Shown in pieces: positions 8,001-15,391 of a stretch of DNA of 21,727 nt. Each line of letters starts with the position of its first letter. The stretch's first letter is position 1. The notes beneath the pieces are model-generated. The model had not been told where the DNA came from and made no database searches. It worked only from the letters and a program-made list of their open reading frames with translations. Both the position numbers and the translations under genes were made by a program. The DNA is taken from positions 1 through 21,727 of the IMG/VR virus record IMGVR_UViG_3300028374_000073. One strand, given 5' to 3'. The DNA is from a virus.

Positions 8001-9867
8001 GAAATCCTCGCTGGTACATGTCAAACATCCTGCCCTTAGTAGACTCTCCTATATCGTTAGCTCGCATAGATGCTTTGTTAATGAATCGTGAGAACTTAGT
8101 AGCAGGGTCACCTAGGACAGACTGTAGTCCACCAGTTACAAAGCCCTTGTCGAAGGTAGGTCCTCCGAACATGATAAGGTTCTCATCTAATAGAGACAAG
8201 TTATAAGTATAAGTATCTTCCACACGGTACCATACCTCTGTTTGAGGCTTGTCCCATGTCCACCTTCCACCCTCTACTTGACGCAGTGCTGCATCACCAA
8301 AGCCAGCCCTTCCTGCACCACGCTTGGCATCAGCTTTTCTGCTGTATGTACGTAGATTCTGTGTCTCGTCTACAATCTCTTCTAGCATATTTGCTGGTAT
8401 TGTACGGGCAGTATCTCCCACCCTAATCACAAAATCTACTGGAGTACCTTCAGGGAAGTTACGCTTGAAGTGCTCCATTGCTGGAGTGTATCCACCAAAG
8501 CCTGTATCAGTACTAGGACCAATGGCAGCCTTGACTGTGAAGCCCTTACCAGCCTCCTCGGTTACACCAAACTTAGAAAATGATTGGTTGTAGCTACCGT
8601 TAATGCCATCGTACGCAGCCATTACGCGCTGCTTCATTACAAGCTGTTCTTGTTGAGTGTAGTTAATACCAAAAGCCAAGTCATCTTCAATACGCTTGAG
8701 TTCTGTCTGCATTCCAGCTATACGATCAACCACGCCTCCGGGCGTAAGAGAGTTAATAGCTCCATCGAATGTTGGGTATAAGTCAGTAACTACACTTGAG
8801 GTATTTACACCTACCGCAGCTTCTAGATCAGTAGTGTCCTGCCTAGACAGTATAAGCGCACGTATGTCACGAGCTGCTTCTGGGTTAGCTGAGTCAATAG
8901 CAGCTTGAGGCAAGAACCTAGTGGTTGCTTTAATACCTTTGCCACCTAAGCGCGCAACAGTACCGGCTACAAACGTAGCATCCAAAACCCCAATTACATT
9001 GTTCCACATCCTGTCCCAGTTAAAGTCATCTGTTCCACGGCGGTTAAGCTCAGTAGAGAATATCTCATTGAGCATGGTAGATGCTATATACCCATTGTCA
9101 GTTACTAAGCCTGCATGTTCCTTAAGACTTTCTTTCAATCGGGGCAGCATTATATCACGATCTTCTTGTGACATAGAAGAAAACTTATTACCAATGAACT
9201 CCATTGTTTCACCGGCCCCTACAAAGCTACCTATAAAGGTACGATCTTCTGGGAACAGATCATTAGCTACTTGCGTATAAGAAAGAGGTATTGCAACAGG
9301 AGCTATTGCCTCAACAAACTCAACAACGCCCTCTGCAGTGCCTCCTCCCATCTCCTCTTTTAGCTGCTGACTCATCTGAGATACTTCATTGCTAAACTCT
9401 ACATCTGACAGTATCTTGTTAGCAACACCAAGACCTAGCTGTTCACCAACCCTTTCCCTAACCATCTCATCTGCATTAACAGTAGGAGGATTGTATTGAG
9501 ATGCTTGGTTAACATAGGTCTCATCAATCAAGTTAGGCTCATAAGTAATATCGTTAAGCCTATCCATATCACTTGCTTTATCTTCTACTGGCTTGTCAGA
9601 CACAGCAATACGCACCCGCTCTTCAGCCTTGGTGTTTTCAAACTCCGTTACTGCCTGTTGTTCTACCTGAAGATCAATGTCACTGCGTCTTCCGTATGAC
9701 ATTTGTCTTTTAGTTTCTGCTACCTGCTTACCTAGATCAGGACCGTTACCTTTACTAGACAAGACTGTATAAGCAGCCCTACCCATAGTAGTACTCTCTG
9801 GCTCTTGCTTGGAAGGTTCTTCCCCATCATAAATAGGAACTACTTCCTCGTCATATATCTTTGCCAT
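5074..9867 (-). CDS. Giant ejection (internal virion) protein, function unresolved
   Basis: At 1597 residues this is the largest gene in the window. It lies between two other ejection-type proteins, the position of the T7 gp15/gp16 internal core genes, so a role in DNA ejection is likely. I recognise no catalytic domain. The first 170 residues are very acidic and hydrophilic. Two moderately hydrophobic stretches at about 178-196 and 291-308 could be amphipathic or membrane-inserting segments. The rest alternates helical and mixed regions, ending in an acidic tail. The start is ATG at 9867, 5 bases after the previous stop, with only a weak GGGTAA ribosome binding site. Virion RNA polymerases of N4-like phages are also giant virion proteins, but I saw no RNA polymerase motifs here. 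Confidence 0.65.
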   Translation of the reverse strand: MAKIYDEEVVPIYDGEEPSKQEPESTTMGRAAYTVLSSKGNGPDLGKQVAETKRQMSYGRRSDIDLQVEQQAVTEFENTKAEERVRIAVSDKPVEDKASDMDRLNDITYEPNLIDETYVNQASQYNPPTVNADEMVRERVGEQLGLGVANKILSDVEFSNEVSQMSQQLKEEMGGGTAEGVVEFVEAIAPVAIPLSYTQVANDLFPEDRTFIGSFVGAGETMEFIGNKFSSMSQEDRDIMLPRLKESLKEHAGLVTDNGYIASTMLNEIFSTELNRRGTDDFNWDRMWNNVIGVLDATFVAGTVARLGGKGIKATTRFLPQAAIDSANPEAARDIRALILSRQDTTDLEAAVGVNTSSVVTDLYPTFDGAINSLTPGGVVDRIAGMQTELKRIEDDLAFGINYTQQEQLVMKQRVMAAYDGINGSYNQSFSKFGVTEEAGKGFTVKAAIGPSTDTGFGGYTPAMEHFKRNFPEGTPVDFVIRVGDTARTIPANMLEEIVDETQNLRTYSRKADAKRGAGRAGFGDAALRQVEGGRWTWDKPQTEVWYRVEDTYTYNLSLLDENLIMFGGPTFDKGFVTGGLQSVLGDPATKFSRFINKASMRANDIGESTKGRMFDMYQRGFLKPLNREGHLKVLDIVKEGSRTDKNFTYDELIGKGLTNDQAVGYYTVRGVMDLEWALNNTRVYNTLKRDGYQSVINGDRGFETFARPLPRESLPYTSDKIDVFNPSSQSISRMSRSEVDYLYDNGGQVFKSKTAHTAGDKTVTYVVSGIDDATRVRPLRRNPLQYRPGYVTRFYDENYFVKMKVNKTIDGVKGETWRTVAAVPTNSDGVRLMDELRLQNDGVDFDVFPDQKMTSPERFDNEFDYLHSTGGIITGRRGDHLRGIGEAQAELLDPVQSMIDSISYTAARTSHDDLIAGFEKRWVNTYGRKMGLDSIPDNLNEIKGATFTANGIQEAKELARYIQGMRGVQGEWGLKWRGFMAGLAESMENTLGGGRKVKQMGDHVRGFNPIKSMRGMTFNILIASNPARQILLQANQVSFLSGMRPKYFASGRAGQEFAAFMGAAGMRQRPQWGKYRDGAAKMLKMPPKDFELMYDAFVRSGLPQSIDSHTYARDGLQQLSKRITGTWGERAGRTAINAVKLPMLASKRVGFDAGEWSNVTMTYLTARNDWIAKNPGLDWRTFAAMDDIGTEARDLALNMTKSGELPYQKGVLSLATQFLSYQHKALLATAGAITGKYGNKAFAGLPAHQRASFVVAQFAMYGADGFGAGAMIDKITDNLELDVPAAARPFIDGLFYEYMLNGVINSVTSEDSNIDFSSTLAPASGINESFTNLIGRAMTMDLPDVFLGASGSMLGRISDAYMNINIALEIPDLTKTETIQAVLQQGGQVFGGYNNYVKGQVMQKMGYYVSNSGNPLFETTYAEGLAKSLFGINPEAMDDYYRILEATSGGFASKGIADTVSELTASDVDSIAEKYYERVSKIYRELGAVKIESRDDLWYNQLEAKMALENTLFAILPEDVGYAVRKRISERIDRNLNETGFDQLIDYMTTTVLEGNAPQGTIEHYLGIMDNSEIPMTTQQRQDVQTLIDYVIDEGQ

Positions 9868-9872
9868 TTATA

Positions 9873-10358
9873 TTACCCGAATATTGATGATAAGAACCCA
9901 CCTTGGGCTTGTGCTGCCGCTGCTTTGGCTTCTAATGTCGCCTTCTGTTGATTTAGTGAAGTGATTCTTTCGCCAACTTCAATAGCTTTATCTATCTGCC
10001 CTATGTTCTGTTGAGTAGTAGATACTATATCTTCTTTAGCACTGCCAAAACTACTGCTGCGAAAAGATCCAGAAGAGGTAGCTGATGCACGTAGAGCTGC
10101 ACTGTTAACTTGACCTTGCCGGAACATCTTGCGTCGTTGTTGCATCATGTTAGCTTTGTCAACGTTAAACTGCTCTCGAAATATCTCATTCTGTACTGAT
10201 GCTGACTGACTCTGTAAATCTGCTACCTCACTACCAGTACTTTGCCCAATTAGTCCCCCCATCAGGGCACCACCGGCTATTAAGCCCCACCCTATAGGAT
10301 TGGACAGAGTTGTAGTAGCTAGTACTGCAGTGCCTGCCACTGATGCTAAGCCTGCCAT
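9873..10358 (-). CDS. Small internal virion (ejection) protein
   Basis: This is a 161-residue protein. Residues 5-42 are hydrophobic and Gly/Ala-rich (for example GWGLIAGGALMGGLIG), able to insert in a membrane. The rest is Gln/Ala/Ser-rich and helical, probably coiled coil, ending in a Phe-Gly tail (FLSSIFG). Small Ala/Gln-rich proteins between the tail-tube B gene and giant core proteins correspond in place to T7 gp14, which forms an outer-membrane channel during ejection. The start is ATG at 10358, overlapping nothing and 1 base after the previous stop, with GAGGGT upstream. Function is assigned from position and composition. Confidence 0.6.
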   Translation of the reverse strand: MAGLASVAGTAVLATTTLSNPIGWGLIAGGALMGGLIGQSTGSEVADLQSQSASVQNEIFREQFNVDKANMMQQRRKMFRQGQVNSAALRASATSSGSFRSSSFGSAKEDIVSTTQQNIGQIDKAIEVGERITSLNQQKATLEAKAAAAQAQGGFLSSIFG

Positions 10359-10359
10359 A

Positions 10360-12297
10360 TTATACCCTCGTTAGCACATTACCGTTGTAGCCCCAGGCGT
10401 ACAACTGGCAATCTTTGCCATCTTCTGTCTCGAACTTAAACTGTAAAGTTCTTCCCCTTCCTCTAATTTTATTCTTAGTAGCAATATAATCTTGACCTGG
10501 TGCCCACGGAGTTTCTGGCATGTATAGCCTATTCAATCTGTATACTTGGTAAGGGCCGTGTACTTTACCAGTATAGCCATCATTAGCGTAGTTCCAATAG
10601 GCTGTTAAGAAGCACCCACTGGTACCTAGAAGCTCATCTGTATCCTCGTTATACCCTGTCTCAGTAGCCTTAAACGTAGTGGTAATGTAGTTAGGAGTCT
10701 TGCGTGTTTGCGTACTGTCCATAGTAAAGTAACCAGACTTCATGTATGCGTTAGCATCTACCCCAAGGGGGTACTGATCACTGCCTACAAAGTCATAGAA
10801 GGACATATCTTCTAGGGAGCCTACCTTAGCGGTAGTTGCACCATCACGTATAACATATTTAAAGCTAGATGTATACCTAAAGTTAACTAAGAATTCTACA
10901 TATACTGGCTCTCCGCCAACTGTCACATCTCCTCCGCTTGTTGTAAACACATACGCATTATCAAAGTCGGAGTCAACAGCATTATCAGGTACGTACTCAA
11001 TTACGTACGTGCTGTTAGTTGTTATACTTGAGTCATAAGGAAACTTATTAAATGTATATGCCCCATTAGCCATAGACATAACAAGCTCGGCGTCAAACTT
11101 TCTTTCATCCGCATCAGCCAAAGTTCCTACAAGAGAGTTATACAACCAACGCACTTCATTGTTTTGTTTATTGTATATGCCTCTAGCCTCTCTCTTGGCT
11201 AAAGGAAGTACTGTCTCATACCACCTCTGTATACGATTCTCTGATATGTTTTTTAGCTTAGGCAGTCCCGTGTTTTCATCAGGTGTTATAAGATAGATAC
11301 CTGAGTCAGCCCAAAACATTAAAACATTATCACGTATAACAATAGAGTTATTGCCTGCTACTTTAGTATCTGATATCTTATCAAACCTAAAGTCATAAGG
11401 ATTAAAGTATCCCTGTTCTGAGTACAAGTACCAAATGTTATCGGAAGTAAAGATAAGTAGACCAGTACGATAAGGAACTACCCGTTGTATAGCACCTAAA
11501 TCACTAGCTGTAACCCACACCCCATCAGTGTCTACTAGACTGCTAGTATCTACAGCTTGGCACTTAGCCAATACCTCTACTTGATTTTTTGCAGCGTCTG
11601 TTGGGTCTGGTAACTGGCTAATGCCTATTGCTAAACCACTACTATCATCAGTGTTATTAAATGCATATATCATTCTACCAGACCACGCAGCAATATCTGC
11701 TACTTTAGCACCCGAGGTTTTAATGTTAGTACCTGCGGAGTAAACTATGGGAGCAGATGCTGTTACCGCTAGCGTGTCTAATGTAGTATCGTATCCGTAT
11801 ATAAGACTTACTTGGTAGTCAGTGCCATTGACTGAAACGTAGGCCTGCCTAGTTGCATACTTAGTTACAAAGAAGGGAGCACTACCGTTAGTAGCACTGT
11901 AGGGTAATACTGCAAAGGTATCGTCTTCTGCATTATACGAGTACAGCTGATTGCCACTACCCGCGTCAGTGACTGTCAGCACATCTTGTTTGCGCTCACT
12001 ATAAGTAGAACCCCCGTCATCAGTATCAGCCTTATCTTCTCCATTTGGAGATATAGTAGAATACACTACACTAGTAGTTAAGTCTGTATTAAAGAAGCTG
12101 GTATCAGGTACAATGATGTTCCCAAGGTTATCAGTATCAAACGCTAGTCCGCGACGGCGCTGCCTACTGCCATCAGCACGTAGTTCAAAGTTCTGTTCAT
12201 CTACTGTAGCATTAGGGGGAAATGTTAGTGGATTAACATCTGATACATACCCAGCAGAGAAATCAGTTTGCTCTAGATTTAGTTCCTGTGCCGCCAC
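10360..12297 (-). CDS. Tail tubular protein B-like (tail nozzle) protein
   Basis: This protein (645 residues) is beta-rich throughout. It begins with the pattern common to podovirus tail-nozzle proteins: a DFSAGY element followed by NPLTFPPNATVDEQNFEL and a basic GSRQRRRG turn. The C-terminus is short and aromatic/Gly-rich (YAWGYNGNVL). T7 gp12 and its relatives form the distal tail tube through which DNA leaves. Two genes after tail-tube A-like and just before the ejection proteins is exactly where T7-type phages keep it. The start is GTG at 12297, supported by AGGAGA 6 bases upstream; it overlaps the preceding small gene by 35 bases. Confidence 0.75.
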   Translation of the reverse strand: MAAQELNLEQTDFSAGYVSDVNPLTFPPNATVDEQNFELRADGSRQRRRGLAFDTDNLGNIIVPDTSFFNTDLTTSVVYSTISPNGEDKADTDDGGSTYSERKQDVLTVTDAGSGNQLYSYNAEDDTFAVLPYSATNGSAPFFVTKYATRQAYVSVNGTDYQVSLIYGYDTTLDTLAVTASAPIVYSAGTNIKTSGAKVADIAAWSGRMIYAFNNTDDSSGLAIGISQLPDPTDAAKNQVEVLAKCQAVDTSSLVDTDGVWVTASDLGAIQRVVPYRTGLLIFTSDNIWYLYSEQGYFNPYDFRFDKISDTKVAGNNSIVIRDNVLMFWADSGIYLITPDENTGLPKLKNISENRIQRWYETVLPLAKREARGIYNKQNNEVRWLYNSLVGTLADADERKFDAELVMSMANGAYTFNKFPYDSSITTNSTYVIEYVPDNAVDSDFDNAYVFTTSGGDVTVGGEPVYVEFLVNFRYTSSFKYVIRDGATTAKVGSLEDMSFYDFVGSDQYPLGVDANAYMKSGYFTMDSTQTRKTPNYITTTFKATETGYNEDTDELLGTSGCFLTAYWNYANDGYTGKVHGPYQVYRLNRLYMPETPWAPGQDYIATKNKIRGRGRTLQFKFETEDGKDCQLYAWGYNGNVLTRV

Positions 12298-12484
12298 TAG
12301 GCTTCTCCTGCTTGACTGGCTTACTCTCTAAATAGGTATCAATCTTTTCTTGTACAAGCTTTGGGTGTGTGTAGGCTTTTCCCTTAAGTGCCTCTGGCAA
12401 TTCACCTCCACCCTCGTAGTGTGCTTCATACATAGCTGGAAATACTTTAGATGATCGTACTAGCATTTGTTTATCTGGATTCAT
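12263..12484 (-). CDS. Small tail-region protein of unknown function
   Basis: This 73-residue hydrophilic protein is not recognised. It starts with ATG at 12484 in an ATGA overlap with the tail-tube A-like gene, with AGAGGAAG about 7 bases upstream, so it is well supported as a translated gene. The N-terminal half (about residues 1-50) looks folded (SSKVFPAMYEAHYEGGGELP). The C-terminal 20 residues are Lys/Gly/Thr-rich and probably disordered. The last 35 bases overlap the next gene. Its place between the two tail-tube genes suggests a minor tail or assembly protein, but nothing in the sequence shows this directly. Confidence 0.7.
   Translation of the reverse strand: MNPDKQMLVRSSKVFPAMYEAHYEGGGELPEALKGKAYTHPKLVQEKIDTYLESKPVKQEKPSGGTGTKSRAN
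12304..12309 (-). promoter_or_regulatory. Ribosome binding site deciding the GTG start of the tail-tube B-like gene
   Basis: On the minus strand AGGAGA lies 6 bases before GTG at 12297-12295, inside the end of the 73-residue gene. No in-frame ATG is found close by, so the GTG start is favoured. Confidence 0.6.
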
Positions 12485-13233
12485 TTAGTTCTTCCTCTAC
12501 CAAAGTTAGTTAGCGTAATACCACCTCTAATCTTAAACTGATTAATAGAAGCTTTAACGCGTGATCGCTCTGCTTGTTGATTTGCTTTCTGATTTACCTC
12601 TTGTGCCAGTACTAGGAATGATCTGCTCTTAGCTTCATTTAGTAAAAGAGTGAACGAATCATTAGGTATGTCAGGTGTGAAGTTATCGGTGTGTGTCCAC
12701 TCTGCCTCTTTTTCTACCAACATAGCCGACTTAGAGTTCTGTATAAAGTCATCTACTTCCTTGTCGTATCCATCAAACACAACGTAGTCATCATCAAAGG
12801 TAGTCCAATATGTAGGTGCCCTGTCATTATGAATACTAAGGTATACCCCACTATCATCTACTACTTCTGTTATGTCTGTCTGACTCTCATCTCGTCCATT
12901 ACTCATGTCAAGAAATTCACTAGGAGTTATGTACGTCATGAGTTTGTATGTATTACGCACGTCACCTAACTTCTTAACATTATACCTAAGTTCTAATACT
13001 TCTTTAACTCCGTCTGCTACTTTGCAGTGAGTAGGCCTAGCTATACTGGCAGCGTTGATTTGAGATAATTGCTTAAGATGATCCCAACTATACAGTGAGA
13101 TTAAGTCGTTGTATGTAGTACGTATAATCTGTGCTACTTGCTGTGCTTCAGGAGTGTCATCAATGGAGTTAACTAGATCACTATCCATATCCGATAGTAT
13201 GTCTTGCACCATCTCCAGTAAGGTGTACTTCAT
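12481..13233 (-). CDS. Tail tubular protein A-like (head-tail adaptor) protein
   Basis: This 250-residue protein has a predominantly helical N-terminal part (DDTPEAQQVAQIIRTTYNDL, residues about 25-44). A beta-containing middle section follows, then a helical C-terminal part (about 195-235). The pattern of an N-terminal helical bundle, a DDDYVVFDGYD hairpin and a long Ala/Gln-rich C-terminal helix is that of T7 gp11-type tail adaptors, which join the portal to the nozzle. It lies just upstream of the nozzle-like gene. The start is ATG at 13233 in an ATGA overlap with the preceding gene, with GGAG about 9 bases upstream. Assignment is by pattern and synteny. Confidence 0.68.
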   Translation of the reverse strand: MKYTLLEMVQDILSDMDSDLVNSIDDTPEAQQVAQIIRTTYNDLISLYSWDHLKQLSQINAASIARPTHCKVADGVKEVLELRYNVKKLGDVRNTYKLMTYITPSEFLDMSNGRDESQTDITEVVDDSGVYLSIHNDRAPTYWTTFDDDYVVFDGYDKEVDDFIQNSKSAMLVEKEAEWTHTDNFTPDIPNDSFTLLLNEAKSRSFLVLAQEVNQKANQQAERSRVKASINQFKIRGGITLTNFGRGRTK

Positions 13234-13889
13234 ACTGTAAACTCCGCGTCACCGCCCAGGGTCCATGAAGATACACTTAGCTTGTCACCAGTATCTTGGC
13301 CAGTATCCCCTGATATTTGTAAAACATCCCCAATAGAGACTGAAATAGATTGTGTGTCAGTCACTGCGCCAGTGACGTCGCTCACTGAAAATGAGATTGC
13401 CAAAACATTATTTTTAAACACTGATACAGTTGCATTGTCTGAGACTGCATCAGATATTACCGATCTGACCGTTCCAGACGCTGTGATAATAACGCTTGGC
13501 CCAAATTGAGTACTGTCTGAGGGCACCTTTAATACATCGCTACTGACGTTATTGCCCTGCATTCTATGTGCCACCCACCTAACAGTAGAAGACGCAGTAA
13601 CTGTTTTACTTCCTATCCTAGCTGAAACCCAAGCATCTTCAGCAGCCCCTGTTTGAAGCTTTTCAGCTCCAAGAGTACCAGTAGCTACTTTATCATTAGT
13701 TACAGCGCCGTTGTCTAGTTTAACAGTGGTTACTGCACTTGGGGCAATGTTTCCTGTATCTACTAAACCAAATTCTAAGGCAGATCCATTGTACTGGTAT
13801 ACATGGTTTGTGCCAGGTGACCCTGTATCTGGGTACCCCTTTGGAGTGTGCTTTTCTGAGTCAGTAATAGTTTTATGGTCTATCGCCAT
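13230..13889 (-). CDS. Fiber-like virion protein (head or tail fiber candidate)
   Basis: This is a 219-residue protein. After about 35 residues of start region (HVYQYNGSALEFGLVDTGNI) comes a repeat-like stretch, AVTTVKLDNGAVTNDKVATG, typical of the shafts of phage fibers and of collar/adhesin proteins. The C-terminal half (about 95-219) is Ser/Val/Thr-rich and looks like one beta-sandwich domain. The best start is ATG at 13889, with GGGGAA about 6 bases before it; a TTG four codons upstream falls in the terminator region. It is the first gene after the capsid-cassette terminator. It could be a head fiber, as in phi29 gp8.5, or a minor tail fiber. The exact role is unknown. Confidence 0.6.
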   Translation of the reverse strand: MAIDHKTITDSEKHTPKGYPDTGSPGTNHVYQYNGSALEFGLVDTGNIAPSAVTTVKLDNGAVTNDKVATGTLGAEKLQTGAAEDAWVSARIGSKTVTASSTVRWVAHRMQGNNVSSDVLKVPSDSTQFGPSVIITASGTVRSVISDAVSDNATVSVFKNNVLAISFSVSDVTGAVTDTQSISVSIGDVLQISGDTGQDTGDKLSVSSWTLGGDAEFTV

Positions 13890-13902
13890 GTGTTTCCCCA
13901 AT

Positions 13903-13936
13903 AAAAAAGGGAGGGAAGGTTTCCCTTGCCACTCCC
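13903..13936 (-). terminator. Intrinsic terminator after the capsid cassette
   Basis: On the minus strand the outer stem GGGAG pairs with CTCCC (13932-13936 with 13909-13913). An inner stem AAGG/CCTT closes a GAAA tetraloop, with GG/CC pairs and small bulges between. The hairpin runs straight into six T residues (the A-run at 13903-13908). It lies between the decoration-like gene and the fiber-like gene, where it would stop or thin transcription after the capsid genes. Confidence 0.8.
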
Positions 13937-13956
13937 TATAGTCCTTACCTTAAAGG

Positions 13957-14427
13957 TTATGCACCTTCTGGCATATACTCTACAATAGTGCGTAGCTTAC
14001 CACCAGTCAGACTTCCACTACTGCCGCCAGTAGCGGCCAGAGTAAGTGCTAGCTCAGCACCTGCACTACCTACCGAAGTAGGAGTAGTAACAGCGTCAAC
14101 ACCTGCTGTGCCTCGTACAAGGCCACCCATAGATACGTCAGTACCAGTAAAGTCACCGATGACAGTACTAATGTCAAAGCCAGTACGATCACCATCTTGT
14201 GTAACTGCTTCAATAATCTCAGTAGTGACTTTTTGGATCTTGGCGTATGCTGGAATATCCAATACTAGATTGTCTGCACCAGCAGTAGGTAGATCGGTTA
14301 CATCATAAGAATAGACTACCGTAGCAACTCCACCCTTATATCCGTACGCTCCACCAAACCGGCCATTAGTAGTACGAGTACCATAATGTACTTCTACGCC
14401 CCGAACTGGGGCTGTTTGAAAAGACAT
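13957..14427 (-). CDS. Head decoration-like or minor capsid protein
   Basis: This 156-residue protein is small, Gly/Thr/Val/Ala-rich and beta-predicted, with no charged coiled coil. Examples are GGSSGSLTGGKLRTIVEYMP at the end and RFGGAYGYKGGV near residue 25. It follows the major capsid gene after 17 bases and ends before a strong terminator, so it would be made at capsid-like levels. These traits suit a decoration (cement) protein that binds the outside of the capsid. I have no motif that proves this. The start is ATG at 14427 with GAGGAAAC upstream. Confidence 0.6.
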   Translation of the reverse strand: MSFQTAPVRGVEVHYGTRTTNGRFGGAYGYKGGVATVVYSYDVTDLPTAGADNLVLDIPAYAKIQKVTTEIIEAVTQDGDRTGFDISTVIGDFTGTDVSMGGLVRGTAGVDAVTTPTSVGSAGAELALTLAATGGSSGSLTGGKLRTIVEYMPEGA

Positions 14428-14444
14428 AATTTGTTTCCTCTATA

Positions 14445-15383
14445 TTAGACAGTTGCCAAAGTGTAAATAACACCAAGGGTGTCTACACGCTGAATGCCAA
14501 AGCCATCACGAGTAGTAGTTTGAAACTTCTCACGACGCTCTTCATGGTCACGCCAGCCTTCAATAGAAGGAGCCACTCGTTGAGCGTACATAGCCGGTGT
14601 GTGTTGATCTGACATCAGAGACATTGCAATGTTTGCAACACCATCAGTGATGGTAGTAGTGCCATCGTCAAATGACCCTGTAGGCAGATAGTTGGTAGTC
14701 CAGATATCAAATCCATAGATGTTACGAATGAACTTGTGGCTCTGTGCAAAACCTTCAGTGACAATACCTTCAAACATGGGGTTGTCAGAAGTAACTACTT
14801 GAGCCAACTGGTTAAAGGTAAACTCTACAGACGGATCAACGAATAGCACACGGCCCTGAGCAGGTACACGGGCTTTATCAAATGCGTACTTCATACGACT
14901 GATATCTTCTAGTGTAATAACACCACTAGTACCCGTACCGGGAATGCGGTGATTAACACCGTTGATTACGTTTGGATCACCTGGGGTTTGTCCGGCATTA
15001 AGTGCTTTGAGAAAGTTAGTCTCATGCCATTCGGCAAGAGCAATAGCTGACTCTTGTGCGCGAGCTGCTTCCAGAGCTGCAATACGACGAAAGTCTTGAC
15101 GAACTTCATCGCTAACAAACCAAGCATCACCAACGTACTCGTTGATGGACATGGTTACTGTACCAGAATCAATCGCAGTAAAGTTCAACGGAATACCTTC
15201 AGCTACTTCTTGAATAGTAGCAGCGCCGGTAGTCGCGATGTTCAAAGTTGTACCATCAGCAAAGTCTGATACATTACGATACATGTTGTCAGGCAACATA
15301 ATATCAGGAAGAGTTTGGATTAGAAACTCTGAGTATTTCTGTGCGTCGTTAAACGCATCTGCATTTGAGCGTTGAATAGCCAT
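14445..15383 (-). CDS. Major capsid protein
   Basis: This protein (312 residues) forms the icosahedral shell. It fits the HK97-fold type: a helical N-terminal arm (DAFNDAQKYSEFLIQTL), then a beta hairpin (E-loop) region around GTTLNIATTGAATIQEV. A long spine helix follows (RQDFRRIAALEAARAQESAI, about 118-137). The P-domain and A-domain segments include RVLFVDPSVEF and GFDIWTTNYLP. The length is typical for podovirus capsid proteins. It follows the scaffold gene by 8 bases, with GGAAA before ATG at 15383. Position between scaffold and decoration protein, downstream of a strong promoter, supports the call. Confidence 0.88.
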   Translation of the reverse strand: MAIQRSNADAFNDAQKYSEFLIQTLPDIMLPDNMYRNVSDFADGTTLNIATTGAATIQEVAEGIPLNFTAIDSGTVTMSINEYVGDAWFVSDEVRQDFRRIAALEAARAQESAIALAEWHETNFLKALNAGQTPGDPNVINGVNHRIPGTGTSGVITLEDISRMKYAFDKARVPAQGRVLFVDPSVEFTFNQLAQVVTSDNPMFEGIVTEGFAQSHKFIRNIYGFDIWTTNYLPTGSFDDGTTTITDGVANIAMSLMSDQHTPAMYAQRVAPSIEGWRDHEERREKFQTTTRDGFGIQRVDTLGVIYTLATV

Positions 15384-15391
15384 TTAGTTTC

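Noticed and set aside
8921-9280. 119-codon plus-strand open frame opposite the giant ejection gene
   Set aside because: It is antisense shadow of a continuous 1597-residue frame; no coding signals.
5074-9867. Possible N4-type virion RNA polymerase
   Set aside because: Size and virion context fit, but I could not find single-subunit RNA polymerase motifs in the residues.
10281-10300. CCTATAGGGTGG on the minus strand, similar to a T7-type promoter core
   Set aside because: It lies inside a coding region (N-P-I-G-W-G codons) and its upstream bases do not resemble the other candidate at 13937-13946.
10360-10371. TATAAT-like box just before the small ejection protein gene on the minus strand
   Set aside because: No acceptable -35 at 16-18 bases upstream; the bases are the stop of one gene and the leader of the next (GTATAATATG).
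13890-13901. TTG start at 13901 for the fiber-like gene
   Set aside because: It sits right against the T-run of the terminator with no ribosome binding site; ATG at 13889 has GGGGAA at a good distance.
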